A stretch of DNA of 64,000 nucleotides from an uncultured Bacilli bacterium. Lineage in GTDB: Bacteria > Bacillota_I > Bacilli_A > RF39 > UBA660. The notes under the pieces are model-generated. The model made no database searches, was not told the origin of the DNA, and saw nothing but the letters and a program-made list of their open reading frames with translations. This document shows, piece after piece, positions 19,528 to 28,766 of this stretch. The position numbers and the translations under genes are program-made. The DNA lies in contig CAKPDP010000001.1 in the NCBI GenBank assembly GCA_934149105.1, positions 62,001-126,000 on the forward strand. Reading direction: 5' to 3'. Positions within the stretch are counted from its first letter, which is position 1. Every line of letters begins with the position of its first letter.

Positions 19528-19716
19528 ATGATTAATAATAATTATGATCTGGGAAGTATTGTTATTATGAAGAAAGGTCATCCTTGTGGTACTAATAAGT
19601 GGGAAATTGTTAGAATAGGGACGGATATTAAGATAAAGTGTTTGAATTGTGGTAGAGTAGTTATGTTACCAAGAATAGAATTTGATAGAAAGATAAAAAA
19701 GGTGGTAGAAAAGTGA
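19528..19716 (+). CDS. DUF951 family protein
   Basis: 62 residues, matching the small DUF951 family (MKKGHPCGTNKWEIVRIGTDIKIKCLNCGRVVMLPR) that is usually found next to ychF in Bacillota. The conserved His/Cys pair and CxxC suggest a nucleic-acid or metal-binding fold, but its function is unknown. ATG 19528 follows GGAGTGG; the upstream ATG at 19465 lies before the promoter and cannot be used. Its TGA overlaps the GTG of the next gene (GTGA). Confidence 0.85.
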   Translation: MINNNYDLGSIVIMKKGHPCGTNKWEIVRIGTDIKIKCLNCGRVVMLPRIEFDRKIKKVVEK

Positions 19717-21254
19717 AAAAGTTAAAGAATATTAGATTACATCCAGCATTTATGTTTTTGATTCTTACTTTAACTATTATGATTATTAGTAGTGTTGGGA
19801 GTTTATTTGATCTAAAGACTAGTTATTATACGGTAGATTCTGTTACGGGGGATTTAGAGACACAGGTTGTTACTATTAGTAATTTATTTAATAGAACAGG
19901 ATTACAATATTTAGTTAGTAATTTACTTTCTAATTTTATGAGTTTTTCACCTTTGGGGACTTTGATTATTGGACTTATAGGAGTGGGAGTTGCTCATAAG
20001 TCGGGATTTTTAAATACTTTTTATAAGATGATTACTAAGAATAGATCGAGAAAGTTATTTACGTATTTAGTAGTTTTAACAGGGGTTATTGCTGGGATGT
20101 TTTCGGAGGCTGGTTATGTTATTTTGCTTCCTTTAGCGGCTATATTATTTTTGAATTTGGGCCGACATCCGTCGGCAGGCGTTTGTGCTGCCTTTGCGGG
20201 GATTACTTTTGGATATGGAGCTAATGTTGTAGTTAATGGATTAGATGGTTCATTAGTTAATTATACAAATATAGCGGCTTCTATTTTGGATACTACTTAT
20301 AAGGCTAATGTTTCGGGTAATTTATTTTTAATGATTGTGGCTACCTTCTTAATAGCGTATTTAGGAATGGTTATTACAGAGAAATTTATAATACCTAAAT
20401 TAGGGAAATATAATTTTAGTGAAGAAGAGAATTTTATTGTATTACAAGAACCTACTAATAGAGAGAAAAAAGGCGTTATTTTATCTTTAGTAGTAGTGTT
20501 TATGGTATCTTTGGTATTTATATATTGTATTGTACCAGGGCTTCCTTTTTCGGGATTATTCCTATATTTAAAAGATAGTGGTTATGTTAATCAACTTTTT
20601 GGTAGTAATAGTTATTTTAATTTGGGATCAGTATTTATCTTTAGTTTATTACTTATTATTGCAGGATTAGTATATGGATTTAGAACAAAGTCATTTAAGA
20701 ATAATTGGGATGTAGTCGATGGAATGAATTATTATTTGAAAGATATGTCATCAATTTTGATATTAATTTTCTTTGCAGCGCAATTTTGTTTAATATTTAA
20801 ACAAACTAATATTGGGGTATTTATAGTAGCTTCATTATCAGAATTACTTAATAATATGCAACTTAGTGGAGTGGTTTTAATAATAGGAACGTTCTTTGTG
20901 ACCGCTATTGCGACTATATTTGTGCCTACGGCATCTACTAAATGGGCTATTCTAGCACCAATAGTAGTACCTATGTTTATGCAAAATTCTTTTACGGCAG
21001 AGTATGCTCAAGCAGTATTTAGAGCAGGTAATAGTGCTGGTTTAGGTATTACACCATTATTTAGTTATTTTGTTATATTAATTGGATTTTTACAAATATA
21101 TAATAAGAAGAAGAATACTACAGTTACGATTACCGATACTATGAGTCTTATGACACCATATACAATAGCATTTACAGTATTATGGTTAATTGTAGTATTA
21201 GCATTTTATATTTTAGGGGTTCCTTTAGGAATAGGGACTAAAGTTATGTTATAG
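19713..21254 (+). CDS. AbgT-family integral membrane transporter
   Basis: 513 residues with about a dozen membrane helices. AbgT-family hallmarks: GLIGVGVAHKSGFLNT, MFSEAGYVILLPLAA, FGYGANVVVNGLDG, FVPTASTKWAILAPIVVPMFM split over the pore loop, and GNSAGLGITPLFSYF. AbgT members import p-aminobenzoyl-glutamate, and some export sulfonamide-type antimetabolites. The substrate here is not predictable. It is translationally coupled to DUF951 and followed by ychF 11 bases later. Confidence 0.85.
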   Translation: MKKLKNIRLHPAFMFLILTLTIMIISSVGSLFDLKTSYYTVDSVTGDLETQVVTISNLFNRTGLQYLVSNLLSNFMSFSPLGTLIIGLIGVGVAHKSGFLNTFYKMITKNRSRKLFTYLVVLTGVIAGMFSEAGYVILLPLAAILFLNLGRHPSAGVCAAFAGITFGYGANVVVNGLDGSLVNYTNIAASILDTTYKANVSGNLFLMIVATFLIAYLGMVITEKFIIPKLGKYNFSEEENFIVLQEPTNREKKGVILSLVVVFMVSLVFIYCIVPGLPFSGLFLYLKDSGYVNQLFGSNSYFNLGSVFIFSLLLIIAGLVYGFRTKSFKNNWDVVDGMNYYLKDMSSILILIFFAAQFCLIFKQTNIGVFIVASLSELLNNMQLSGVVLIIGTFFVTAIATIFVPTASTKWAILAPIVVPMFMQNSFTAEYAQAVFRAGNSAGLGITPLFSYFVILIGFLQIYNKKKNTTVTITDTMSLMTPYTIAFTVLWLIVVLAFYILGVPLGIGTKVML

Positions 21255-21265
21255 GAGGAATGTTT

Positions 21266-22363
21266 ATGAGTTTGACAGCAGGAATAGTGGGGTTACCTAA
21301 TGTGGGAAAGAGTACTTTATTTAATGCTATTACAAAGATGAATATATTAGCTGCTAATTATCCTTTTGCGACAATAGATCCTAATGTAGGAATTGTGACA
21401 GTACCTGATGAGAGGGTTAATAGGCTTGCTAATATGTATAATCCTAAGAGGATTATACCAACTACTTTTGAATTTACGGATATAGCAGGATTAGTTAAGG
21501 GAGCTAGTAAGGGAGAAGGACTTGGGAATAAGTTTTTATCACATATTAGAGAAGTAGATGCTATAGTAGAAGTAGTAAGATGTTTTGATGATAGTAATAT
21601 TATTCATGTTGATGGTAAAGTAGATCCGGTTAGAGATATTGAAATTATTAATGTAGAACTTATTATGTCAGATTTAGAAATTATAGAGAATAGAATTAAT
21701 AAGATTGGGAAGAAAGCTATGACTTCTAAGAATAAAGATGATGTAAAGGAAATAAATGTTTTACTAAGAATAAAGGAAGCTTTAGAGAAAGAGATTCCGG
21801 TTAGAAAATTAGATTTTGATAAAGATGAGAAGAATATATTAAGATCTTTTAATTTGATTACGGCTAAACCAATAATATATGTTACTAACGTATGTGAAGG
21901 TGATCTAGGTATGGAGAATGACTATGTTAAGGAAGTTAGAGAATATGCGGCTTCTGATGGTAGTGAAGTTATTGTTGTATGTGCAAAGATCGAGAGTGAG
22001 TTAACAGAGTTAGAAGATGAAGAAAAGAAATTATTTTTAGAAGAATTAGGTATTAAAGAGAGTGGTTTGGATCAAGTTATAAATAAGACGTATTCTTTAT
22101 TGGGATTAGCGACATATTTTACGGTAGGTATAGATGAAGTTAGAGCTTGGACATTTAAGAAAGGTATGAAGGCTCCAGAATGTGCTGGTATTATTCATAG
22201 CGATTTTGAGAGAGGTTTTATTAGAGCGGAAGTTATGTCTTATGATGATTTAATGGAAGCAGGTAGTGAGCAGAAAGTTAGAGAGAATGGAAAGATGCGT
22301 CTAGAGGGAAAAGATTATATAATGCAAGATGGAGATATATGTCATTTTAGATTTAATGTTTAA
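21266..22363 (+). CDS. ychF: Redox-regulated ATPase YchF
   Basis: 365 residues. An Obg-like P-loop NTPase with GLPNVGKSTLFNAIT, FEFTDIAGLVKGASKGEGLGNKFLSHIREVDA split over switch regions, the NVCE position of the relaxed G4 motif (ATP-preferring), and a C-terminal TGS domain (AWTFKKGMKAPECAGIIHSDFERGFIRAEV, ending HFRFNV). ATG 21266 is used because AGGAGG ends 7 bases before it. The family binds ribosomes and is linked to stress responses. Confidence 0.96.
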   Translation: MSLTAGIVGLPNVGKSTLFNAITKMNILAANYPFATIDPNVGIVTVPDERVNRLANMYNPKRIIPTTFEFTDIAGLVKGASKGEGLGNKFLSHIREVDAIVEVVRCFDDSNIIHVDGKVDPVRDIEIINVELIMSDLEIIENRINKIGKKAMTSKNKDDVKEINVLLRIKEALEKEIPVRKLDFDKDEKNILRSFNLITAKPIIYVTNVCEGDLGMENDYVKEVREYAASDGSEVIVVCAKIESELTELEDEEKKLFLEELGIKESGLDQVINKTYSLLGLATYFTVGIDEVRAWTFKKGMKAPECAGIIHSDFERGFIRAEVMSYDDLMEAGSEQKVRENGKMRLEGKDYIMQDGDICHFRFNV

Positions 22364-22378
22364 AGAAAGGAACTAAAT

Positions 22379-24181
22379 ATGGATAGAAATAGTGTTAGTG
22401 AGAAGTATAAATGGAATTTAGATGTGATATATAAAGATAGTAAAGAATTTGATAATACTTGTGAATTAGTTAAGAAAGAGATAGAAGAGTTTGCAGGATA
22501 TAAAGATAAATTTATGAATAATGGGGAATTATTCTATGAGTGTATGTCTTTATCCTATAAGATCGAGAGAACTTTAGAGAAGTTGTATTGTTATACATCT
22601 TTAAGTTTTGATCTAGATACTAGGAATAATAGTATTCAAGAATTAAAGGGGAAAGTAAGTAATTTATATGATTACTATAATAAGAATTCTTATTATTTTA
22701 TTCCAACAGTATTAAAGTATAATTATGATGATATAGTTAAGTTTTATGAGGAAGTAGAAGATTTAAAGAAATATGATATTGCCATTAAGAGGATATTCAG
22801 GTATAAGGATCATACTTTATCTTCAGAGAATGAGAAATTGTTATCGATGATGGGAAAGGCTCTAGGGAATAATTATAGTACTTATGAATTGTTTAAAGAT
22901 GCTGAGATGTCTTTTGGGAAGATAAAAGACGAAGATGGTAACCTGGTAGAGTTAAATAATAATAATTATTCTATTTATATAGAGAGTAAAGATAGAAGAG
23001 TTAGAAGAGAGGCTTTTTTAGAGTTATATAGAGTGTATAAACAATATACTAATACTTATACATCACTATTGTTTAGTAATATTAAAGAAGAGACGGTTAT
23101 GGCTAAGGTAAAGAAATTTAGTTCAGCTAGGGAGATGTCTGCTTATAGTGATGAGGTTACGACTAGGGTTTGTGATAATTTGATAGAAGAGGTTCATAAT
23201 GGGCTTAAATCTATTTATAAGTATTATGATCTTAAGAAGGATATTTTGGGGGTAGATGAGTTACATTTATATGATATATATACACCTATTATTCAAGACA
23301 ATGAAGAGATATATCCTTATGATCAGGCAGTAGAGATAGTTCTTAAGGCTTTGAGTGTTTTTGGAGAAGAATATGTTAAGACATTAAGAGAGGGAATAAA
23401 TAATAGATGGATAGATGTTTATCCTAGTAAGGCTAAGAGGACAGGAGGATATAGTGGTGGTAGTTATGATACTTATCCGTATATACTTCTTAATTATCAG
23501 GATCGATATAGTGATATGTCGACTTTAGCACATGAAGCAGGACATTCTATGCATAGTTTTTATACTAGGAGTTCTAATCCTTATGAATATGGTGATTATA
23601 CTATTTTTGTAGCGGAAGTAGCTTCGACTGTTAATGAACTTATTCTGGCTAATTATATGCTTAAGAATAGTAATAGTGATAAGGAGAAGCTTAGTATATT
23701 GGGAAGACTTATGGAGCTATATAAAGCTACTGTATATAGGCAAACGATGTTTGCAGAGTTTGAAAGAGATATTTATGATATGGTAGAGAAAGATGTAACA
23801 CTTACTAGTGAGATGTTGTGTAAGAAATATTATGAACTTAATAAATTATATTTTGGGGATAATGTTTGTGTAGATGAAGAAATTAAATATGAATGGGAAA
23901 GAATACCACATTTCTATTATAATTTTTATGTTTATAAATATGCTACAGGATTATCGGCAGCGACAAAGATTGTTACAGATATATTGAGTGGTAAAGATAA
24001 GGCAGTAGAGAATTATATTAGTTTTCTTAAATGTGGAAGGACTAAGTCGCCTTTAGAGTCTTTGAAGGTAGCTGGTGTAGATCTAGAAGATAAAGAAACT
24101 ATTAAATCAGCGACAAGATATTTTGATAATGTTATAGAAGAATTTAAGAATATATATGAAAAATTGGAAACTAAGAAATAG
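22379..24181 (+). CDS. pepF: Oligoendopeptidase F (M3B peptidase)
   Basis: 600 residues, the normal PepF length. The zinc site LAHEAGHSMHS has His385, Glu386 and His389, and FVAEVASTVNE provides the third ligand. TGGYSGGSYDTYPYILLNY is the typical upstream strand. The enzyme trims cytoplasmic oligopeptides. It lies 15 bases after ychF, so probably in the same transcript. The terminator hairpin overlaps its stop codon. Confidence 0.94.
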   Translation: MDRNSVSEKYKWNLDVIYKDSKEFDNTCELVKKEIEEFAGYKDKFMNNGELFYECMSLSYKIERTLEKLYCYTSLSFDLDTRNNSIQELKGKVSNLYDYYNKNSYYFIPTVLKYNYDDIVKFYEEVEDLKKYDIAIKRIFRYKDHTLSSENEKLLSMMGKALGNNYSTYELFKDAEMSFGKIKDEDGNLVELNNNNYSIYIESKDRRVRREAFLELYRVYKQYTNTYTSLLFSNIKEETVMAKVKKFSSAREMSAYSDEVTTRVCDNLIEEVHNGLKSIYKYYDLKKDILGVDELHLYDIYTPIIQDNEEIYPYDQAVEIVLKALSVFGEEYVKTLREGINNRWIDVYPSKAKRTGGYSGGSYDTYPYILLNYQDRYSDMSTLAHEAGHSMHSFYTRSSNPYEYGDYTIFVAEVASTVNELILANYMLKNSNSDKEKLSILGRLMELYKATVYRQTMFAEFERDIYDMVEKDVTLTSEMLCKKYYELNKLYFGDNVCVDEEIKYEWERIPHFYYNFYVYKYATGLSAATKIVTDILSGKDKAVENYISFLKCGRTKSPLESLKVAGVDLEDKETIKSATRYFDNVIEEFKNIYEKLETKK

Positions 24182-24192
24182 TTTCTTTTTTT
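24167..24192 (+). terminator. Intrinsic terminator overlapping pepF stop
   Basis: GAAACT (24167-24172) pairs with AGTTTC (24180-24185), followed by seven Ts. Confidence 0.75.
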
Positions 24193-24239
24193 GATGTTGA
24201 CAAAATAGCATGTATATATAATATTTAGTTGAGAGTAAA

Positions 24240-24268
24240 TTGACTTTTAAAGGGTTATAAATTATACT
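24240..24268 (+). promoter_or_regulatory. Promoter of the surface protein gene
   Basis: TTGACT (24240-24245), 17 bp, TATACT (24263-24268). Confidence 0.75.
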
Positions 24269-24293
24269 TAGGTTAAGATAAGGAGTTAAGGTT

Positions 24294-25754
24294 ATGTTTA
24301 AGAAGATATTAAGGGGAGTATTATTATTTATAGGGATGATGCTTGTTAATAGGCCTATGGCAATGGCTAGTGATATTTGTACTGTTAGTAGTAATAGTGT
24401 TACTGTTAAAGGGCAAGATATTGTTCCTATTACAGTATTAGTTAGTAATAGTGATAATAAGAACTTTAATAAGGGCCAAATAGAGATTAATTATGATAGT
24501 AATATTTGGGAATATGTAGATGTTAAAGATATCTATGAAGGATTTGAATATAATGTTAATAATAGTGAGGGGAAGTTTATATTATCTTTAACTAGTGATA
24601 CTAATACTATTAATAGTGATGCAACAATGGTTACAATAAATTTTAAAGTTAAAGAAGGAGTTGCAAATCAAAGGACTAATATTGCTCTTAGTGATCAATC
24701 TTTTATGGCTTCTAATGATGGTAATTATAATTGTGGTTCTAAGACACTTACTTATAATATTTATGATGATGTTAAAGATGCTACTTTGGCTTATTTAACT
24801 GTTAATGGGGATTTGAAACCAGAGTATAATGCGGGAATAAAAGATTATACTTTGGCAGTGGATAATGATGTAAAAAGTTTATATGTTAGTGCTAAGTGTA
24901 AAGTAGCAGGCTGTAATATTTCTGGAGTAGGAGATCATGCATTAAAGGTTGGTAAGAATGAAATAGAAGTTACAGTTTTATCTTCTGATGGTAGTAGTAA
25001 GAATATTTATAAGATTGTTGTTACAAGAAAAAAAGGGAATACTACTAGTAATAATAATGAAAATAAGAATTATGTTAAAGATAGTAATGCTAATTTAAAG
25101 AGTCTTACTATTAGTAAGGGAGAATTAGATCCGGGATTTTCTAAAGATATTACTACATATACGGTTAATGTAGATAAAGATTGTGAAAGTATCAGGATTA
25201 GTGCTATATGTTCGGGTATAGAGTGTACAGTTAGTAATACGGGAGTTAAATACTTAAAATACGGAGAGAATAAATATGAAATTAAGGTAACAGCAGAAGA
25301 TGGGACAGTAAAGATTTATACTATTACTGTTAATAAGGCTTATGATTTAAGATTATCTAGTATTGTTATTAATAAATATTCTTTGAATCCTAGTTTTGAT
25401 AAAGATATTTATGATTATGAAATAGATGTAGATAGTGATGTAAATAGTTTAGATATTAGAACAGAGTCGGATAATACGGATAGTATTATTACAATTATGG
25501 GAAACAAGAATTTTAAGGTTGGCAAAAATATTGTTACTATTAAAGTTGAAAATAAGGATAGTAAGGAGACTAATGTTTATACTATTATTGTTAATAAAAA
25601 GAGTAATGATGATAAGATTAAAGATGTAGATAAAGAAGAAGTTAAAATTAGAGATAATAGTTATGTTTTAACTTTGGGAATTGTTATAGGAAGTTTAATC
25701 TTAATAGGAGTAATAATATTTGTTTGGTATTTATTAAGAAAGAGAAAAAAATAG
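24294..25754 (+). CDS. Cell-surface protein: cohesin-like domain plus three cadherin-like beta-sandwich repeats
   Basis: 486 residues. Signal peptide (residues 1-26, ending AMASD). A cohesin/carbohydrate-binding-like beta-sandwich follows (about 28-165: TVLVSNSDNKNFNKGQIEI ... VTINFKVKEG). Then come three repeats of the cadherin-like beta-sandwich type (about 165-250, 265-352, 352-435), each with the pattern L..L.I..G.L.P.F...I..Y...V and ending in YTI.VN(K). A C-terminal membrane helix and RKRKK stop-transfer tail anchor it. There is no LPxTG. It probably binds a surface ligand. It is monocistronic. Confidence 0.75.
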   Translation: MFKKILRGVLLFIGMMLVNRPMAMASDICTVSSNSVTVKGQDIVPITVLVSNSDNKNFNKGQIEINYDSNIWEYVDVKDIYEGFEYNVNNSEGKFILSLTSDTNTINSDATMVTINFKVKEGVANQRTNIALSDQSFMASNDGNYNCGSKTLTYNIYDDVKDATLAYLTVNGDLKPEYNAGIKDYTLAVDNDVKSLYVSAKCKVAGCNISGVGDHALKVGKNEIEVTVLSSDGSSKNIYKIVVTRKKGNTTSNNNENKNYVKDSNANLKSLTISKGELDPGFSKDITTYTVNVDKDCESIRISAICSGIECTVSNTGVKYLKYGENKYEIKVTAEDGTVKIYTITVNKAYDLRLSSIVINKYSLNPSFDKDIYDYEIDVDSDVNSLDIRTESDNTDSIITIMGNKNFKVGKNIVTIKVENKDSKETNVYTIIVNKKSNDDKIKDVDKEEVKIRDNSYVLTLGIVIGSLILIGVIIFVWYLLRKRKK

Positions 25755-25783
25755 TTTACTTTGATTTAAAAGTTTGCTATAAT
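25755..25783 (+). promoter_or_regulatory. Promoter of rpsF-ssb-rpsR
   Basis: TTTACT (25755-25760), 17 bp, TATAAT (25778-25783), with an extended TG at 25775. Confidence 0.8.
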
Positions 25784-25847
25784 ATGTGTCAGAGCGAAAG
25801 CTCCTTGCTCAAGTATTTGAGCCGTTAGTCCAAAGGGAGGTGTATTT
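25784..25847 (+). promoter_or_regulatory. Structured rpsF leader (candidate S6:S18 autoregulatory RNA)
   Basis: Two hairpins are visible: GAGC-GAAA-GCTC, then GCTCAA-GTAT-TTGAGC, followed directly by a CCG-containing segment (GAGCCGTTAG). Many Bacillota rpsF leaders bind the S6:S18 dimer through a stem with a conserved CCG. Position and the CCG next to the stem fit that, but the match is by eye only. Confidence 0.55.
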
Positions 25848-26138
25848 ATGAATAAGTATGAAATAATGTTTATAGTAAGACCAGATGTTGATGAAGAAAC
25901 TAGAAATAATACAGTTAAGGCCTTAGAAAAAGTATTAACTGATAATAAAGCTACTATTACTTTATCAAAGGAATTAGGTCAAAAAGAATTTGCTTATGAA
26001 ATTAAGAAATTTAAGTCTGGATTCTACTATTTATACAATATTGAAACTAATGATTCTAAGGCAACTAATGAATTTAAGAGAGTTGCTAGAATTAACGAAA
26101 ATGTTGTTAGAGACTTAGTTTTAAATATGGACAAGTAG
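25848..26138 (+). CDS. rpsF: Ribosomal protein S6
   Basis: 96 residues, normal length. MNKYEIMFIVRPDVDEE, the AYEIKKFKSGFYYLYNI core and ARINENVVRDLVL end are typical S6. RBS GGGAGGTG. First gene of rpsF-ssb-rpsR; S6 pairs with S18 on the 30S platform. Confidence 0.96.
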   Translation: MNKYEIMFIVRPDVDEETRNNTVKALEKVLTDNKATITLSKELGQKEFAYEIKKFKSGFYYLYNIETNDSKATNEFKRVARINENVVRDLVLNMDK

Positions 26139-26149
26139 GAGATTAAATT

Positions 26150-26656
26150 ATGAATAAAGCAATTTTAATTGGAAGATTAACTAGAGATCCAGAATTGAGA
26201 TATACTTCTAGTGGTAGAGCTGTTTGTCAATTCTCTATTGCAATTAATAGAACTTATACTAATCAACAAGGACAAAGAGAAACGGATTTTATTAATTGCG
26301 TAGTTTGGGATAAACAAGCAGAAAATCTTGCTAAATATGTTACTAAAGGAAGATTAGTAGCAGTTGATGGAAGAATTCAAACAAGAAATTATGATAATAA
26401 TGAAGGTAAAAAAGTTTATGTAACAGAAGTTTTAGCGAATAGTATTCAATTTTTAGAATCTAAAAATTCTGCTCAAGGGAATGATATAGGAGGACAAAAT
26501 CCTTTCGATAGCATGCCTGAACCTACTTATCCTACTAATAGTGTTAATAATACTAGTATGAATACAAATACTGATAATGGGGTATCAGTTGAAAAAGATC
26601 CATTTGAAAGTTTTGGAGAATCAATTGAGATAAGTGATAACGATTTACCTTTCTAG
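26150..26656 (+). CDS. ssb: Single-stranded DNA-binding protein
   Basis: 168 residues. The OB fold occupies about residues 1-108 (MNKAILIGRLTRDPELRYT, FINCVVWDKQAENLAKYVTKG split). A Gly/Asn/Pro-rich linker and the acidic tip DNDLPF follow; the tip recruits replication and repair partners. It lies between rpsF and rpsR, as usual in Bacillota. Confidence 0.96.
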   Translation: MNKAILIGRLTRDPELRYTSSGRAVCQFSIAINRTYTNQQGQRETDFINCVVWDKQAENLAKYVTKGRLVAVDGRIQTRNYDNNEGKKVYVTEVLANSIQFLESKNSAQGNDIGGQNPFDSMPEPTYPTNSVNNTSMNTNTDNGVSVEKDPFESFGESIEISDNDLPF

Positions 26657-26672
26657 TAGAGGAGGAAATATA

Positions 26673-26888
26673 ATGCCAGAATTTCGTAAAAAAAGAAAGA
26701 AAATTTGTCATATGTGTGCTGGTAAACCAGTAAAATATAGTGATGTTAATATAATTAGTAAATATATTGGTGAAAGTGGAAAAATATTACCAAGAAGATT
26801 TACTGGTACTTGTGCTAAGCATCAAAGAGAAGTTGCTAAGCAAGTTAAATTAGCTAGATTTATGGGATTTATACCATTTTGTAAATAA
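26673..26888 (+). CDS. rpsR: Ribosomal protein S18
   Basis: 71 residues from ATG 26673, with GAGGAGG upstream. KKICHMCAGKPVKYSDVN and GKILPRRFTGTCAKHQRE are diagnostic. It retains a CxxC and a later Cys/His, a C+ zinc-type variant. Its stop lies inside the following terminator stem. Confidence 0.95.
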   Translation: MPEFRKKRKKICHMCAGKPVKYSDVNIISKYIGESGKILPRRFTGTCAKHQREVAKQVKLARFMGFIPFCK

Positions 26889-26917
26889 GAATTGACAGTA
26901 GTTCAATTCTTATTTTA
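26885..26917 (+). terminator. Intrinsic terminator of rpsF-ssb-rpsR
   Basis: ATAAGAATTGA (26885-26895) pairs with TTCAATTCTTAT (26902-26913), followed by a T-rich tract. Confidence 0.8.
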
Positions 26918-26918
26918 C

Positions 26919-26947
26919 TTTACTTATTTTTATATAGATAGTATAAT
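26919..26947 (+). promoter_or_regulatory. Promoter of rplI-dnaB
   Basis: TTTACT (26919-26924), 17 bp, TATAAT (26942-26947). It re-initiates transcription right after the rpsR terminator. Confidence 0.75.
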
Positions 26948-26972
26948 TATTATGTGAAAGTGGGGAATTTAG

Positions 26973-27413
26973 ATGAAGGTTATATTTATTAAAGATTTGA
27001 AAAAGCAAGGGAAAGTTAATGAAATAAAAGAAGTTAGTGATGGATATGCACTTAATTTTTTGATAAAGAATGGATATGCAGTTAAATATACTAAAACTAG
27101 TTCAGATAGATTAAATAAAGATTTGGAAGATATACAAATTAAGGAAGAAAAAGAGATAGAGATTGCTAAGGAATTGAAAGAAAAAATTGCTAAGGAACAT
27201 TTAAAATTTGGTGTTAAGTGTAATAATGGTAAGGTTTTTGGTAGTATTTCTTCAAAACAGATAGCAGATGAATTGGAAAAAAGAGGAATAAGTATTCAGA
27301 AGAAAAAGATAAAGATTGATGAACAAATAAGTACTTTGGGACATCATTTAGTGAATGTTGAATTACATAAAAAAGTTATAGGGGGGATAGATGTAGAATT
27401 AGTAGAAAAGTAG
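26973..27413 (+). CDS. rplI: Ribosomal protein L9
   Basis: 146 residues. The N-terminal RNA-binding domain is [30 protein letters not shown] (split), then the long connecting helix and the C-terminal domain with [13 protein letters not shown] and [14 protein letters not shown]. It lies 9 bases before dnaB. In many Bacillota a gdpP gene lies between rpsR and rplI; it is absent here. Confidence 0.95.
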   Translation: MKVIFIKDLKKQGKVNEIKEVSDGYALNFLIKNGYAVKYTKTSSDRLNKDLEDIQIKEEKEIEIAKELKEKIAKEHLKFGVKCNNGKVFGSISSKQIADELEKRGISIQKKKIKIDEQISTLGHHLVNVELHKKVIGGIDVELVEK

Positions 27414-27422
27414 GGGATAAGT

Positions 27423-28766
27423 ATGAACAATGGATTACCTCATAATTTAGAAGCTGAAAAGGGGTTAATAGGTAGTGTTTTTTGGTCTTATAATGCATTA
27501 CAACAGGCTTGTGAAGAAGTTGAGAGAGAAAATTTTTATTTAGAGAGTAATGCTTTGATATTTGGAACGATAAAGGATTTATATGAGAACAAGAAGCCTG
27601 TAGATGTAGATACAGTTGTTTCAGAACTTATAAATAAGAATGTTCTTAATCAAATTGGTGGGGTTGAATATTTAAATGATGTTATCAATAGTGTAGCAAC
27701 AGGAGCACATATTGCTTATTATATAGATATTGTTTTAGAAAAGTATACTTTGAGAAAGATGATTGAGACTGCTACTAATATTATTACGATGGCTAATGAT
27801 CCAAAAGTAGAGTTATCTGATGTGGTAGAGAGTGCAGAAAAAAATATTCTTAATGTAACTAAGACAAGAAAAACAGGAGATTTTCGAGGAATAAAAGACG
27901 TTATAATAAAGGCTCAGGAAAACTTAGAGACTTTGGCTAAGAATAGGGGAAAAGTTACGGGTCTTACGACTGGGTTTGCTGATTTAGATAACATAACAGA
28001 AGGATTTCATCCGACACAACTTGTTATAGTAGCAGCTCGCCCAGCGGTTGGTAAAACAGCTTTTGCTTTGAATATTGCTTGTGCGGCTGCTAAGAATACA
28101 AAGAAAAATATAGCTATTTTTTCTTTGGAAATGCCGGCAGAACAATTGGTAATGAGAATGATTAGTTCTTTAGGACAAGTAGATAATAAGAAATTACAGA
28201 CTGGTAAGTTAGAGAATGATGACTGGAGAAGAGTTAATGAAGCTATGAGTCAGCTTGCTGATACTAATTTATATTTTCATGATGCAGGAGGAATAACGGC
28301 TCCAGAGATTAGGGCTAAGTGTAGAAAATTATCGACACAAGGTGAAGGATTAGGATTAGTTATAATTGACTATTTACAGTTAATTGATTCTAGTAGTAAA
28401 TATGCTGGTAGTAGGCAACAGGAAGTATCGGAAATATCTAGAAGTTTAAAGACTTTGGCTTTGGAATTAGAAGTTCCGGTTATTGCATTGTCACAGTTAT
28501 CTAGAAGTGTGGAAAAAAGAGAGGATAAGAAGCCAGTTCTTAGTGATTTGCGTGAATCGGGTTCTATTGAACAGGATGCTGATATAGTAGCAGCTTTACA
28601 TGCTCCAGATGTGGAAGCACCAATGGATGATTCAATTCCAACACCTTTACAAGTTATTTTACTAAAACATCGTAATGGTCCTACAGGGACAGTGGATTTA
28701 TTATTCAAAAAGAAAACTTCGACTTTCTTATCGATAAAAAGGGATGGTGGTTCGTTTGCAAAATAA
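27423..28766 (+). CDS. dnaB: Replicative DNA helicase
   Basis: 447 residues. DnaB N-terminal domain (LPHNLEAEKGLIGSVF), then the RecA-type helicase domain: Walker A ARPAVGKT at residues 205-212, Walker B LVIIDYLQLI, DLRESGSIEQDAD and the KHRNGPTG arginine-finger/H4 region. It unwinds DNA ahead of the fork. It overlaps the next gene by 23 bases. Confidence 0.96.
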   Translation: MNNGLPHNLEAEKGLIGSVFWSYNALQQACEEVERENFYLESNALIFGTIKDLYENKKPVDVDTVVSELINKNVLNQIGGVEYLNDVINSVATGAHIAYYIDIVLEKYTLRKMIETATNIITMANDPKVELSDVVESAEKNILNVTKTRKTGDFRGIKDVIIKAQENLETLAKNRGKVTGLTTGFADLDNITEGFHPTQLVIVAARPAVGKTAFALNIACAAAKNTKKNIAIFSLEMPAEQLVMRMISSLGQVDNKKLQTGKLENDDWRRVNEAMSQLADTNLYFHDAGGITAPEIRAKCRKLSTQGEGLGLVIIDYLQLIDSSSKYAGSRQQEVSEISRSLKTLALELEVPVIALSQLSRSVEKREDKKPVLSDLRESGSIEQDADIVAALHAPDVEAPMDDSIPTPLQVILLKHRNGPTGTVDLLFKKKTSTFLSIKRDGGSFAK